A stretch of DNA of 64,000 nt from Lachnoclostridium sp. An131 (lineage in GTDB: Bacteria; Bacillota; Clostridia; Lachnospirales; Lachnospiraceae), in assembly GCF_002160825.1 (NCBI RefSeq), contig NZ_NFLI01000009.1, positions 1 to 64,000 on the forward strand. Reading direction: 5' to 3'. Both the position numbers and the translations under genes were made by a program. Below, piece after piece: positions 16,204-25,258 of the stretch. A model generated the notes under the pieces. It worked only from the letters and a program-made list of their open reading frames with translations, searched no databases and was not told the origin of the DNA. Numbering within the stretch: position 1 is the first letter of the stretch; the number at the start of each line of letters is the position of its first letter.

Positions 16204-16874
16204 GCAGAAAGGAATTTATGGAAAGGCTGGAAAAGCTGCTGGAGGATATTTCTGACAGTGAGCGGGAAGAGGCCTTGCAATACTATAACGATTATTTTGA
16301 CGATGCGGGAGTGGAAAATGAAGCAGAGGTGATTCGGGAGCTGGTAAGCCCTGAGCAGGTGGCGCAGAAGATAAAGGCCGGGCTTTCTGATTCGGCTGCT
16401 GAATTTTCCGAGCAGGGATACCGGGATACGCGGTTTGAATCCAGGGACGGGGAACTGTCTGCAGATCAGTCAGGACAGGAACCGAAGAAAAAAGAGACGA
16501 ACTTCTGGAAGGTGCTGGCGATCGTGCTGCTCTGCATTCTTGCAGCGCCTGTGATCCTTCCTGTGTGCGGCGGAATCTTGATCGCTTTGATCGGCGCTGC
16601 GGCAGGAATTGTGGCGCTGATAGCAGGACTGGTGGCGGCGGGCTTCCTGATTTTGATAGCTGGAATCTTTGTCATCGGAATCGGAATTGCACAGGCTATG
16701 GCGACGCCGGCCGTAGGAATTGCCCTGGCAGGTACGGGCTGTCTTCTGACTGCCCTGGGAATTCTGCTTTCGTTTGTAACGGTGTGGTGCTGTATCAAAA
16801 TCGTACCCTGGCTGATCCGGGGACTCGTAGGGCTGGTTAGCTATCCGTTCAGAAAGGCAGGTGCAAAAAAATGA
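16200..16874 (+). CDS. DUF1700-family membrane protein
   Basis: This 224-residue protein has a cytoplasmic helical N-terminal domain (MSRKEFMERLEKLLEDISDSE..., EALQYYNDYFDDA) typical of DUF1700/HAAS proteins, followed by a Gly/Ala/Ile-rich block with four or five membrane segments (about 100-215). DUF1700 proteins are coupled to PadR regulators and DUF4097 proteins and are thought to take part in envelope stress sensing; direct function is unproven. It overlaps both neighbours by four bases. Confidence 0.88.
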   Translation: MSRKEFMERLEKLLEDISDSEREEALQYYNDYFDDAGVENEAEVIRELVSPEQVAQKIKAGLSDSAAEFSEQGYRDTRFESRDGELSADQSGQEPKKKETNFWKVLAIVLLCILAAPVILPVCGGILIALIGAAAGIVALIAGLVAAGFLILIAGIFVIGIGIAQAMATPAVGIALAGTGCLLTALGILLSFVTVWCCIKIVPWLIRGLVGLVSYPFRKAGAKK

Positions 16875-18004
16875 AAGGATTTACAAGGTTTTGCCTGATT
16901 CTGGCGGGGGCGCTGGGCGTGATTGGACTTGCCGGCATCGGCATCGGGATGGCGCTGGGTGCAAGACCCGCACAGTTTCTGGATCTGGCACATTATGATG
17001 GCAGCATTTTTCATTGGCTGGATAACCGGACAGAAAGACTGTCCGGCTGGATAGACAGCTGGTCTGACGGCGTGGATGACAGCGTAGAGCAGTGGTCGGA
17101 TGACATGGGAGAGGATATAGACAGCTGGAGTGAAGAATTGGAAGAGGATATAGACAGCTGGAGTGAAGAGCTGGATGAGAATGTAGAGAACTGGAGCAAT
17201 GGCTGGGAGCATCATTTAGAAGGCGGCTGGGAGAGGGAAGGAGGACATAACAGCTGGAGCAGCGCAGGTCCCGTGCAGATTCAGCCGCCCTCCGGGGAGG
17301 GCATAGATTCCTTTGAGGACAGCTTTGACGCCAGGGATGTGAAGAAGATCGAGATGGATTTGCACTTTGCAGTGCTTCATATTATTTCCGGAGAGGAGGA
17401 CGGGAGCATTCAGCTGAGCGGCCGTAATGCGCGGAGTTATTTTGAAAGCCGGCTGGACGGGAGCACGCTGAAGCTGGTGGATGAGCGTACGCATGCGCAG
17501 TATCAGAGAGACCAGGCCCTGGAGCTGGAGCTCGTGATCCCGGCACGGCAGTTTGAAGTGATTGAGCTGGATCTGGGAGCGTCGGATGCGCATATTGAGT
17601 ATCTGCAGGCAGACCGGGTGAAAATAGACGTGGGAGCCGGCCTTCTCGCCGCAGACAGCCTGATAGGAAATGAAGTAGTGGTAGACTGCGGTGTGGGAAG
17701 CAGTACGGTAGATTCCCTGGATGCGCAGAAAAACGCGAAGCTGGATGTGGGAACCGGAGAACTGACGGTAAATCATTTTACAGGCGGGGATTTGGAGCTG
17801 GACTGCGGCGTGGGAACGCTGGACGTGACTGCGGCAGGAAATGAGGCGGATTATAATTACAGCCTGGACTGCGGAATCGGTACAATCCGGCTGGGCTCTT
17901 CAAGCTATTCCGGGCTGGACAGGAGCAAAACCATAGACAACAGGGCTGATAAACAGGTACATGCGGACTGCGGAATCGGTATGATTTCCCTGGATTTTGA
18001 GTAA
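16871..18004 (+). CDS. DUF4097-family beta-strand repeat protein
   Basis: This 377-residue protein has one N-terminal membrane segment (about 1-33), an acidic Trp/Ser repeat region (about 55-115, DxxSWSEELEE units) and a C-terminal right-handed beta-solenoid of the DUF4097/LiaG type. In the solenoid LDCGVGxL/LDVGTGEL-like steps repeat (VDVGAGLL, VDCGVGSST, LDVGTGELT, LDCGVGTLD, LDCGIGTIR, ADCGIGMI). It is likely an extracytoplasmic scaffold co-regulated with DUF1700 by PadR. The Trp-rich spacer is unusual for the family. Confidence 0.82.
   Translation: MKGFTRFCLILAGALGVIGLAGIGIGMALGARPAQFLDLAHYDGSIFHWLDNRTERLSGWIDSWSDGVDDSVEQWSDDMGEDIDSWSEELEEDIDSWSEELDENVENWSNGWEHHLEGGWEREGGHNSWSSAGPVQIQPPSGEGIDSFEDSFDARDVKKIEMDLHFAVLHIISGEEDGSIQLSGRNARSYFESRLDGSTLKLVDERTHAQYQRDQALELELVIPARQFEVIELDLGASDAHIEYLQADRVKIDVGAGLLAADSLIGNEVVVDCGVGSSTVDSLDAQKNAKLDVGTGELTVNHFTGGDLELDCGVGTLDVTAAGNEADYNYSLDCGIGTIRLGSSSYSGLDRSKTIDNRADKQVHADCGIGMISLDFE
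17111..17176 (+). repeat. 33-bp tandem repeat inside the DUF4097 gene
   Basis: Two adjacent 33-base units (17111-17143, 17144-17176) differ at only a few positions and encode EDIDSWSEELE and EDIDSWSEELD. More diverged units flank them. The repeat keeps the frame and lengthens an acidic Trp-rich linker. Confidence 0.85.
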
Positions 18005-18109
18005 AGCAGGGCCTGAGGAAGCATTCCCTTTTCTAATAATGGAATATAGAAGGTATGTAATTTCAGCTTGAAAATTTATGACATTGATAGACAGAAGGAG
18101 GAATCATTT

Positions 18110-18307
18110 ATGGAATCAAAGAAGCTGTATCGCTCAGCTGTGAATAAGACTATCTGCGGCGTATGCGGAGGAATCGGAGAATATCTGAATATTGATCCTA
18201 CGGTAATCCGTCTGATATGGGTGCTGGCAGCCCTGCCAAGCTGCGGGACTGCGCTGCTGGTCTATATCATAGCAGCGGTGGTTATGCCGGATACGCCGAG
18301 AGTATGA
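18110..18307 (+). CDS. PspC-domain protein
   Basis: This 65-residue protein is a minimal PspC domain: KLYRSAVNKTICGVCGGIGEYLNIDPTVIRLIWV followed by one hydrophobic segment and VVMPD. PspC proteins are membrane stress-response factors. The ATG at 18110 has AGAAGGAGG upstream and is preferred over an in-frame ATG at 18068. It follows DUF4097 by about 105 bases and probably belongs to the same PadR-linked envelope-stress group. Confidence 0.9.
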   Translation: MESKKLYRSAVNKTICGVCGGIGEYLNIDPTVIRLIWVLAALPSCGTALLVYIIAAVVMPDTPRV

Positions 18308-18389
18308 GAATGTAAATGCGGCATATCCTATCTTTTGTGGCGCTTTCAAGGGGGGAAGCCACAGAAAAACAGGAAATGGGGTATAGACA

Positions 18390-19532
18390 ATGAAATTTTT
18401 ATTTGCTTCAGATTCGTTTAAGGGAACACTGTCTTCCAGGCGGACGGCGGAGCTTCTGACACAGGCTGCGGAAGAGATTTTCCCCGGCTGTGAGTGTGCT
18501 GGACTGGAGGTCGCGGACGGCGGCGAGGGGACGACGGAGGCTGTACTCTCCGCTGTGGACGGACGAAGGATTCCGGTTTCGGTAAAGGGTCCGCTGTGGG
18601 AGCAGCGGGAGGCCTTCTACGGAGCCCTGGATGAGAACCGGGCCGTCATGGAGATGGCGGAGGCATCCGGGCTCCCCCTGGTTCCGAAAGAGCTGCGGGA
18701 TCCGAGAAACACCACGACCTTTGGAACGGGAGAGATGATCCGTGATGCCATCGACAGGGGATTTCGCGATATCTCCATCGCGATAGGCGGTTCAGCTACA
18801 AACGACGGCGGGATTGGCTGCATGCGTGCGCTGGGCGTGCGTTTCCTGGATGAAAGCGGACAGGAGCTTCGGGGCTGCGGAGCCGATCTGATAAAGATAC
18901 GGACGATCGACTGCTCCGGGCTGGATACAAGAATCAAGGAGAGGAAAGTACGTTTCACGGTGATGTGCGATGTGAAAAATCCGCTGTGCGGCGCGGATGG
19001 CGCTGCCTATACGTTTGGAAAGCAGAAGGGCGGAACCCCGGAGATGCTGGACGAGCTGGAAGCAGGAATGCAGAATTACCGGGATCTTCTGCTGCAGGAA
19101 TTCGGCGTCAATATGGACGAGGTTCCCGGCGCCGGCGCAGCCGGAGGACTGGGAGCGGCGCTGACAGCTTTTTTAAACGCAGAGCTGAAGTCCGGAATCG
19201 AGACGGTTCTGGATCTGATAGGATTTGAAGAGAAGCTGCAGGGAGTCTCTCTCGTCGTCACCGGAGAGGGGAGAGCAGACTGGCAGTCCGTATTCGGTAA
19301 GGTGATGCAGGGAGTGGGAAGCCGCTGCCAGCGCATGGGAGTGCCTGCGGTCGCTATCGTAGGAAGCATGGGAACCGGGGCAGAGCAGATTTTTGACCAT
19401 GGAATCGAATCCATCATGACCACTGTAAACGGAATCATGCCGCTGGAAGAAGCCATGGAGCGGGCGGAGGAGCTGTATCTGGGCGCTGCGCGGAGGATGT
19501 TCCGGATGCTGAGAGCTGCGAGAGGATTGTGA
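18390..19532 (+). CDS. glxK: Glycerate kinase
   Basis: This 380-residue enzyme belongs to glycerate kinase family 1 (GarK/GlxK), phosphorylating D-glycerate with ATP, usually to 2-phosphoglycerate. Recognisable blocks are FASDSFKGTLSS at the N-terminus, VADGGEGTTEA, AIGGSATNDGGIGCMRALG, GAGAAGGLGAAL and VTGEGRADWQS. Length is normal. It stands between pspC and prfB with no obvious pathway partner, so its glycerate source is unclear from context. Confidence 0.92.
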   Translation: MKFLFASDSFKGTLSSRRTAELLTQAAEEIFPGCECAGLEVADGGEGTTEAVLSAVDGRRIPVSVKGPLWEQREAFYGALDENRAVMEMAEASGLPLVPKELRDPRNTTTFGTGEMIRDAIDRGFRDISIAIGGSATNDGGIGCMRALGVRFLDESGQELRGCGADLIKIRTIDCSGLDTRIKERKVRFTVMCDVKNPLCGADGAAYTFGKQKGGTPEMLDELEAGMQNYRDLLLQEFGVNMDEVPGAGAAGGLGAALTAFLNAELKSGIETVLDLIGFEEKLQGVSLVVTGEGRADWQSVFGKVMQGVGSRCQRMGVPAVAIVGSMGTGAEQIFDHGIESIMTTVNGIMPLEEAMERAEELYLGAARRMFRMLRAARGL

Positions 19533-19601
19533 AAACCGCTGCAGAGCTGCAGGAAGGCTGTGAAAACCAGCCATGGAGGCATGAGAAAGCTGTGAGAATC
19601 G

Positions 19602-19631
19602 GTTGCGTCCGCAGGGGAACTTTGCTATACT
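19602..19631 (+). promoter_or_regulatory. Probable prfB promoter
   Basis: TTGCGT (19602-19607), 18-base spacer and TATACT (19626-19631) lie about 100 bases before the prfB start. The rest of 19533-19733 contains no convincing gene. Confidence 0.55.
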
Positions 19632-19733
19632 TAAGAAGCACAGCGAAAGGCGGAATGGCTTGGGACGGCAGCTGCAGGCTGCGCCGGCGCCGTCTGTCCT
19701 TTGGCGGAATTTAAAATAGAAAGAGGTGGGAAA

Positions 19734-20853
19734 ATGGTAGAACTGGATCAGTTTAAATATACGCTGAACGGCTATCAGGGACCATTGGTGGAATTGAGGG
19801 ATTCACTTTGACCTGGCTGAAAAGGCAAAGCGAATCGAAGAATTAGAAAGAGAGATGGAGGCTCCGGGCTACTGGGACAATCCGGAAAAATCCCAGGAGG
19901 GTATGAAGGAGCTGAAAAATCTGAAGGATGAGGCGGAGGACTACGCGGCCCTCCAGCAGCAGTACGAGGATATCGAGACTCTGATTGAGATGGGAAATGA
20001 GGAAAACGATCCCTCTCTGATTCCGGAGGTTGAGCAGGAGCTGGCCAGCTTCGCCGCGAAGCTGGATTCCATGACCATCAAGACTTTGCTTTCCGGGGAG
20101 TATGACAGAAATAATGCGATTCTGAAGCTGAACGCAGGTGCAGGCGGAACCGAGAGCTGTGACTGGGCAGGCATGCTGTACCGGATGTACACCCGCTGGG
20201 CCGAGCATAAGGGCTTTTCTGTGGAGGTCCTGGATTATCTGGACGGCGACGAGGCAGGCATTAAGTCCGTGACCTTCCAGGTAAACGGCGAGAATGCGTA
20301 CGGGTATCTGAAATCAGAGAAGGGTGTGCACCGTCTGGTCCGCATTTCTCCATTCAATGCCCAGGGAAAGCGGCAGACCTCCTTTGTGTCTCTGGACGTC
20401 ATGCCGGAGCTCAATGACGATATCGACATTGAAATCCGGGATGAGGATCTGCGCATCGACACCTACCGCTCCAGCGGCGCAGGCGGGCAGCACATCAACA
20501 AGACCTCTTCGGCGATCCGAATCACGCATCTTCCTACAGGAATCGTGGTTCAGTGCCAGAACGAGCGCTCCCAGTTCCAGAATAAGGACAAGGCCATGCA
20601 GATGCTGAAGGCTAAGCTTTATCTTCTGGAGCAGCAGAAAAATTCGGAAAAGCTTTCTGATATCCGCGGTGAAGTCAAGGAGATCGGATGGGGGAACCAG
20701 ATACGGTCTTATGTGATGCAGCCATATACGCTTGTGAAGGATCACCGTACCGGTCAGGAGATCAGTAATGTGAACGCGGTTCTTGACGGCGGCATCGATC
20801 CCTTTATCAATGCATATCTGAAATGGATCAATACGAAAACTGACGAGAGCTGA
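19734..20853 (+). CDS. prfB: Peptide chain release factor 2, with programmed +1 frameshift
   Basis: RF2 recognises UGA/UAA stop codons and triggers peptide release on the ribosome. The gene is split as in most bacteria: ATG at 19734, 25 codons ending at CTT (19806-19808), then an in-frame TGA (19809-19811); reading resumes in the +1 frame from 19810. The joined product is 372 residues, normal for RF2. The SPF anticodon-like tripeptide (RISPFNAQ) and the GGQ catalytic loop (SGAGGQHINKT) are both present. AGAGGTGGG precedes the start. Confidence 0.97.
19796..19812 (+). promoter_or_regulatory. Programmed +1 frameshift site of prfB
   Basis: GAGGGATTCA-CTT-TGA-C: a Shine-Dalgarno-like GAGGG lies just upstream of the slippery CTT followed by the UGA stop with a 3' C. 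When RF2 is scarce the ribosome pauses at UGA and slips forward, completing RF2 synthesis: an autoregulatory circuit known for this family. Confidence 0.93.
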
Positions 20854-20860
20854 GAGAGGA

Positions 20861-20899
20861 TTGCAGGCGGAAGCGTATTTTCCGCTTGCAATCTCTGTT
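20861..20899 (+). terminator. Terminator after prfB
   Basis: A 12-base stem (20861-20872 with 20880-20891, one G-T pair) and a 7-base loop are followed by TCTCTGTTT. The T run is weak, so termination may be partial. Confidence 0.6.
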
Positions 20900-20976
20900 T
20901 AAATATGCTACTATCTTTCGTGTGAATCCACACAGGAAACACAAATGTTTCTGGATGGCGAACACGGAGGAGTAAG

Positions 20977-21420
20977 ATGTCAGAAAAAAGCAAGTATTTT
21001 GTTGTAAAGCAGAAGGCTGTGCCGGAAGTGCTTCTGAAGGTGGTGGAGGCGAAAAGGCTCCTGGAGTCCTCGAAGGCCATGACCGTACAGGAGGCTGCGG
21101 AGAAGGTTGGGATCAGCCGGAGCTCCTTCTATAAATATAAGGATGATATTTTTCCGTTTCATGACAATTCGAAGGGGAAAAGTATCACTTTTATTTTGCA
21201 GATGGATGATGAGCCGGGACTGCTTTCCATGGTTTTAAAGACGATTGCGGATTTCAGGGGCAATGTGCTGACGATTCATCAGACGATTCCGATCAACGGG
21301 GTGGCGTCTCTGACGCTGACGGTGGATCTTCTGCCGATCACAAAGGACGTATCGTCGATGATCGAGCACATCGAAAGCCAGCCGGGCATTCATTATCTGA
21401 AAATACTGGCACAGGAGTGA
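20977..21420 (+). CDS. ACT-domain protein, UPF0735/PheB family
   Basis: This 147-residue protein has an N-terminal helix-turn-helix-like segment (SKAMTVQEAAEKVGISRSSFYKYKDDIFPF) and a C-terminal ACT domain (ITFILQMDDEPGLLSMVLKTIADFRGN...), the UPF0735 arrangement. The family is linked to amino-acid pathways and may sense an amino acid. GGAGG precedes the start. It leads an operon with homoserine dehydrogenase, the ApgM-like gene and probably aspartokinase, suggesting a role in regulating the aspartate pathway. Confidence 0.9.
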   Translation: MSEKSKYFVVKQKAVPEVLLKVVEAKRLLESSKAMTVQEAAEKVGISRSSFYKYKDDIFPFHDNSKGKSITFILQMDDEPGLLSMVLKTIADFRGNVLTIHQTIPINGVASLTLTVDLLPITKDVSSMIEHIESQPGIHYLKILAQE

Positions 21421-21461
21421 GAAAAGCACAGAAGCGAGAAAAGCAAAGGAGTGTAGAGAAA

Positions 21462-22676
21462 ATGGTTCAGATTGCAGTGATGGGCTACGGAACCGTAGGT
21501 TCCGGTGTGGTCGAGGTTCTGAATACGAACCAGGCCAGCATCAATAAACGAGCAGGCGATGAGATCAATATTAAATATGTACTGGATCTCCGGGATTTTC
21601 CGGGTGATCCGGTGGAATCCAAGCTGATTCATGATTTTGAGACGATTGTAAACGACCCGGAGATCAAGATCGTAGTGGAAGTGATGGGAGGCGTGGAGCC
21701 GGCCTACACTTTCACCAAGCGGTGCCTGGAGGCAGGCAAGAGCGTGTGCACCTCCAACAAGGAGCTGGTGGCCCGCCACGGAGCGGAGCTTCTGGAGATT
21801 GCCAGGGAGAGAGAGCTGAATTACCTGTTTGAGGCCAGCGTAGGCGGCGGGATTCCGATTATCCGGCCCTTGAATTCTTCTCTGACCGCAGATGAGATTA
21901 CCGAGATCACCGGTATTCTAAACGGAACGACGAATTATATTCTGACGAAAATGAGCTACGGCGGCACAGACTTTGATACGGCGCTGAAGGACGCTCAGGC
22001 GAAGGGCTATGCAGAGCGCAATCCGGAAGCAGATGTGGAAGGCTACGACGCCTGCCGCAAGATTGCGATTCTGACCTCCCTGGTCAGCGGCCGCCAGGTA
22101 GATTTTGAAGATATATACACGGAAGGCATCACAAAGATTACAGCAGAGGATATCAAATATGCGAAAAAGATGGGACGCGCCGTGAAGCTGCTTGCCATGA
22201 GCAAGAAGGAGGACGGAAAGTTCTTTGCGATGGTGGCGCCCTTCCTGATTAATGAAATGCATCCCCTTTACAGTGTAAACGGCGTATTCAACGCGATTTT
22301 CGCCAAGGGAAATGTGCTGGGCGACGTGATGTTTTACGGAAGCGGAGCAGGAAAGCTGCCGACGGCGAGCGCAGTGGTAGCCGACGTAGTGGATGCGGCA
22401 AAGCATCTGCACCGCAGTATCATGACCTTCTGGAGTACAAAGAAGCTGGAGCTTACAGATATCAGCAACGCGAAGAGGCGCTTCTTTGTCCGTGCGAAGG
22501 GCGACGGCCAGGCGGATGCTATCCGCATGGCAGAGCTTTTCGGGCCGGTGGAGCTGGTAAACGCAGATCTGGAAGGCGAGTTTGGTTTTATCACCGGAAA
22601 GCTCACAGAGGCGGAATATCAGGAATGTGCGGCGAAGACGGACGCGATCATTCACATGATCCGCGTGGAAGGATAG
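21462..22676 (+). CDS. hom: Homoserine dehydrogenase
   Basis: This 404-residue enzyme reduces L-aspartate semialdehyde to L-homoserine with NAD(P)H in threonine and methionine synthesis. It has the nucleotide-binding MGYGTVGSGVVEVL start, the catalytic-domain blocks TSNKELVA, FEASVGGGIPIIRPL and GILNGTTNYILTKM, and the ARKIAIL-like CRKIAILTSL. A C-terminal ACT domain (FFVRAKGDGQADAIRMAELFG) should allow threonine feedback. I start at ATG 21462 because AAAGGAG is ten bases upstream; the longer frame beginning at 21417 has poor support. Confidence 0.96.
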   Translation: MVQIAVMGYGTVGSGVVEVLNTNQASINKRAGDEINIKYVLDLRDFPGDPVESKLIHDFETIVNDPEIKIVVEVMGGVEPAYTFTKRCLEAGKSVCTSNKELVARHGAELLEIARERELNYLFEASVGGGIPIIRPLNSSLTADEITEITGILNGTTNYILTKMSYGGTDFDTALKDAQAKGYAERNPEADVEGYDACRKIAILTSLVSGRQVDFEDIYTEGITKITAEDIKYAKKMGRAVKLLAMSKKEDGKFFAMVAPFLINEMHPLYSVNGVFNAIFAKGNVLGDVMFYGSGAGKLPTASAVVADVVDAAKHLHRSIMTFWSTKKLELTDISNAKRRFFVRAKGDGQADAIRMAELFGPVELVNADLEGEFGFITGKLTEAEYQECAAKTDAIIHMIRVEG

Positions 22677-22683
22677 GCGCGCT

Positions 22684-23889
22684 ATGAAATATGTGATTGT
22701 TCTTGGAGACGGCATGGCGGACGAGCCCATTCCGGAGCTTGGCGGCCTTACGCCGCTGGAATATGCGAAGACGCCGGAGCTTGACGCGCTGGCAAAGGCT
22801 TCAGAGATCGGCCTGGCTTATACGATTCCGGAGGGCATGAGCCCTGGGAGTGATACGGCGAACCTCTCTGTGCTGGGCTATGATCCGAAGAAATACTATA
22901 CAGGGCGCTCTCCTCTGGAGGCATTGAGCATCGGCGTGGATATGAAGCCGGATGACGTGGCTCTCAGGACAAATCTGATTACCGTCTCAGATGGGGATGA
23001 GCCCTATGAGGAAAAGACAATTCTTGACCACAGCTCCGGGGAAATCAGCACAGAGGATGCGGCTGTTCTGCTGGACGCGGTCCGGGCAGAGCTGGAGGAT
23101 GATATCTATCACTTTTATGTGGGAACGAGCTATCGTCATCTGCTGATCTGGGAGAAGGGCAGCGTCGTGCCGCTCACCCCTCCACATGATGTGCTGGGAC
23201 AGAAGGTGGGAGCGTATCTTCCTGCAGACGAGAAGCTCCGGGAGATGCAGAAAAAGAGCTATGAGATTCTTTCCCGCCATCCGATTAATCTGGAACGGAA
23301 GAGGAAGGGGCTGAATCAGGCAAATTCCTGCTGGTTCTGGGGAGCGGGCACACGGCCTGCGCTTGTCTCCTTTGAGGAAAAGAACCAGAAGAAGGGGGCC
23401 ATGATTTCCGCGGTCGATCTGCTGAAGGGAATTGCAGTGGGCTCCGGAATGACGAATATCCAGGTGGAAGGCGCCAACGGCCAGCTTCATACCAATTATG
23501 AGGGCAAGGCCCAGGCTGCTGCGGACGTGCTTTTGAAGGACGGCTTCGACTTTGTCTACGTGCATGTGGAAGCGCCGGACGAGATGGGACACCAGGGAAG
23601 CTGGGAGAGAAAGGTGCAATCGATCGAATATCTCGATCAGCGCCTGATCCGGAACCTGAAGGCGGCGCTGGACGCTTCAGGGGAAGCATACCGGATGATG
23701 GTGCTTCCGGATCACCCCACACCGGTAAGGGTCCGGACTCATACGGGAGAACCGGTTCCCTTCCTGATTTATGACAGCAGAAAAGAATATGCAGGGCCGG
23801 AGGCGTACAGCGAGAAGGCGGCCCGGGAAGGCGGCCTGGTGGTATCCCGCGGCTGCGATCTCATCGACAGGCTGTTTGAGAAGGTCTGA
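22684..23889 (+). CDS. ApgM-family protein, probable homoserine kinase
   Basis: This 401-residue protein belongs to the cofactor-independent phosphoglycerate mutase ApgM family of the alkaline phosphatase superfamily. Metal-binding motifs are VLGDGMADEP near the N-terminus, the nucleophile region MSPGSDTANLSVLGYDP, VHVEAPDEMGHQG and VLPDHPTPV. Members next to threonine genes form the TIGR02535 subfamily, proposed to be homoserine kinases that replace ThrB. Here it follows hom by seven bases and precedes lysC, with no GHMP-type thrB in view, so I favour that role. A phosphoglycerate mutase function is the alternative. Confidence 0.85.
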   Translation: MKYVIVLGDGMADEPIPELGGLTPLEYAKTPELDALAKASEIGLAYTIPEGMSPGSDTANLSVLGYDPKKYYTGRSPLEALSIGVDMKPDDVALRTNLITVSDGDEPYEEKTILDHSSGEISTEDAAVLLDAVRAELEDDIYHFYVGTSYRHLLIWEKGSVVPLTPPHDVLGQKVGAYLPADEKLREMQKKSYEILSRHPINLERKRKGLNQANSCWFWGAGTRPALVSFEEKNQKKGAMISAVDLLKGIAVGSGMTNIQVEGANGQLHTNYEGKAQAAADVLLKDGFDFVYVHVEAPDEMGHQGSWERKVQSIEYLDQRLIRNLKAALDASGEAYRMMVLPDHPTPVRVRTHTGEPVPFLIYDSRKEYAGPEAYSEKAAREGGLVVSRGCDLIDRLFEKV

Positions 23890-23978
23890 CACTCCGAAGC
23901 CAGCGGATTCGCCAAAAGGAATCTGGCGGAGGAAGCTGCAGGAGTTAAGCTACTATATAAAATGAGGAGAACAAATCT

Positions 23979-25187
23979 ATGCTGATAGTGAAAAAGTTTG
24001 GCGGAACCTCCGTGGGAGACAAGGAGCGCATTTTTAATGTGGCAAGAAGATGCGCGGAGGACTTTAAAAAGGGCAACGACGTCATTGTCGTGCTTTCCGC
24101 GATGGGAAAAACCACAGATGAACTGATTGCGAAGGCGAAGGATATCAATCCGGATCCGCCCAAGCGGGAGCTGGATATGCTGCTCACCACCGGCGAGCAG
24201 GTATCTGTGGCCCTGATGGCCATGGCCTTTGATACCATGGATATTCCGGCGGTATCTCTGAACGCTTTCCAGGTTGCGATGCACACCACCCGGGTGCACG
24301 GAAACGCCCGCTTAAAGCGCATCGATACGGACCGTATCATGCATGAGCTGGAGCATCGGCGCATCGTCATCGTCACCGGATTCCAGGGCGTAAACAAGTA
24401 CGACAACTACACGACGCTGGGCCGCGGCGGTTCTGACACGACAGCAGTGGCGCTGGCGGCGGCGCTGCACGCAGATGAGTGTGAGATTTACACGGACGTG
24501 GACGGTGTATATACGGCGGATCCGAGAGTGGTTCCGAAGGCCCGCAAGCTGGATGAGATTACCTATGACGAGATGCTGGATCTGGCGACGCTGGGAGCCG
24601 GCGTGCTCCATAACCGCTCGGTAGAGATGGCAAAGAAATATGGCGTACAGCTCGTGGTACGCTCGAGCTTAAATGATCACGAAGGAACAATCGTTAAGGA
24701 GGAAACAAGTGTGGAGAGAATGTTAATCAGCGGAGTAGCGCTGGACAGAAATACAGCCAGAATTTCAGTGATTGGCCTGAAGGACGAGCCGGGTATGGCG
24801 TTCCGTCTTTTCAACCTGCTGGCAAAGGAAAATATCAATGTGGATGTTATCCTGCAGTCTATCGGACGTGAGAACAGCAAGGATATTTCCTTTACCGTAT
24901 CCCGTGACGACGCAGATACGGCAGTGAAGCTCATCGAGGGCAATATGAGCCGCCTTGGCGGAAAGGGAATCTCCTGCCGCAAGGATGTGGCAAAGGTGTC
25001 CATCGTGGGAGCCGGCATGATGTCCAACCCGGGCGTAGCGGCAAAGATGTTTGAAGCCCTTTACAACAACAACATCAATATCAACATGATTTCTACCTCT
25101 GAGATCCGTGTGACGGTTCTGATTGATGAGAGAGACGCAGAGCGCGCAGTGAATGCGGTGCATGACGCGTTTGGCCTGGAGGAGTAA
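23979..25187 (+). CDS. lysC: Aspartokinase with ACT tandem
   Basis: This 402-residue enzyme phosphorylates L-aspartate, the first step to lysine, threonine and methionine. The kinase domain shows VKKFGGTSVGDKERI, TTLGRGGSDTTAVALAAAL and EIYTDVDGVYTADPR; two ACT domains (VIGLKDEPGMAFRLFNLL and VSIVGAGMMSNPGVAAKMF) provide feedback control. GAGGAGAAC precedes the start. A perfect internal AAGGAGG with an in-frame GTG at 24711 suggests a separately translated beta subunit made of the ACT domains, as in Bacillus LysC. The gene ends the operon before a strong terminator. Confidence 0.96.
   Translation: MLIVKKFGGTSVGDKERIFNVARRCAEDFKKGNDVIVVLSAMGKTTDELIAKAKDINPDPPKRELDMLLTTGEQVSVALMAMAFDTMDIPAVSLNAFQVAMHTTRVHGNARLKRIDTDRIMHELEHRRIVIVTGFQGVNKYDNYTTLGRGGSDTTAVALAAALHADECEIYTDVDGVYTADPRVVPKARKLDEITYDEMLDLATLGAGVLHNRSVEMAKKYGVQLVVRSSLNDHEGTIVKEETSVERMLISGVALDRNTARISVIGLKDEPGMAFRLFNLLAKENINVDVILQSIGRENSKDISFTVSRDDADTAVKLIEGNMSRLGGKGISCRKDVAKVSIVGAGMMSNPGVAAKMFEALYNNNININMISTSEIRVTVLIDERDAERAVNAVHDAFGLEE
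24696..24713 (+). promoter_or_regulatory. Internal translation start for an aspartokinase beta subunit
   Basis: AAGGAGG (24696-24702) lies eight bases before an in-frame GTG (24711-24713) corresponding to residue 245. The product would be about 158 residues and contain both ACT domains. An in-frame ATG follows at 24720. Confidence 0.7.
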
Positions 25188-25210
25188 AGAAATAAAAGTT
25201 TTAATTTGTG

Positions 25211-25258
25211 GCACCTGCAGTGCTGTGTTGAAACACTGCAGGTGCTGTGAAGTTTTTA
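25211..25258. terminator. Bidirectional terminator after lysC
   Basis: A perfect 12-base stem (GCACCTGCAGTG at 25211-25222 with 25234-25245) is followed by TGTGAAGTTTTT on the plus strand. It separates lysC from the convergent isochorismatase-family gene. Confidence 0.85.

Noticed and set aside
16466-16798. 110-codon minus-strand frame in the DUF1700 gene
   Set aside because: Low-complexity Ala/Ile/Pro product complementary to membrane helices.
19529-19714. 61-codon frame between glycerate kinase and prfB
   Set aside because: No homology seen, and it covers the likely prfB promoter.
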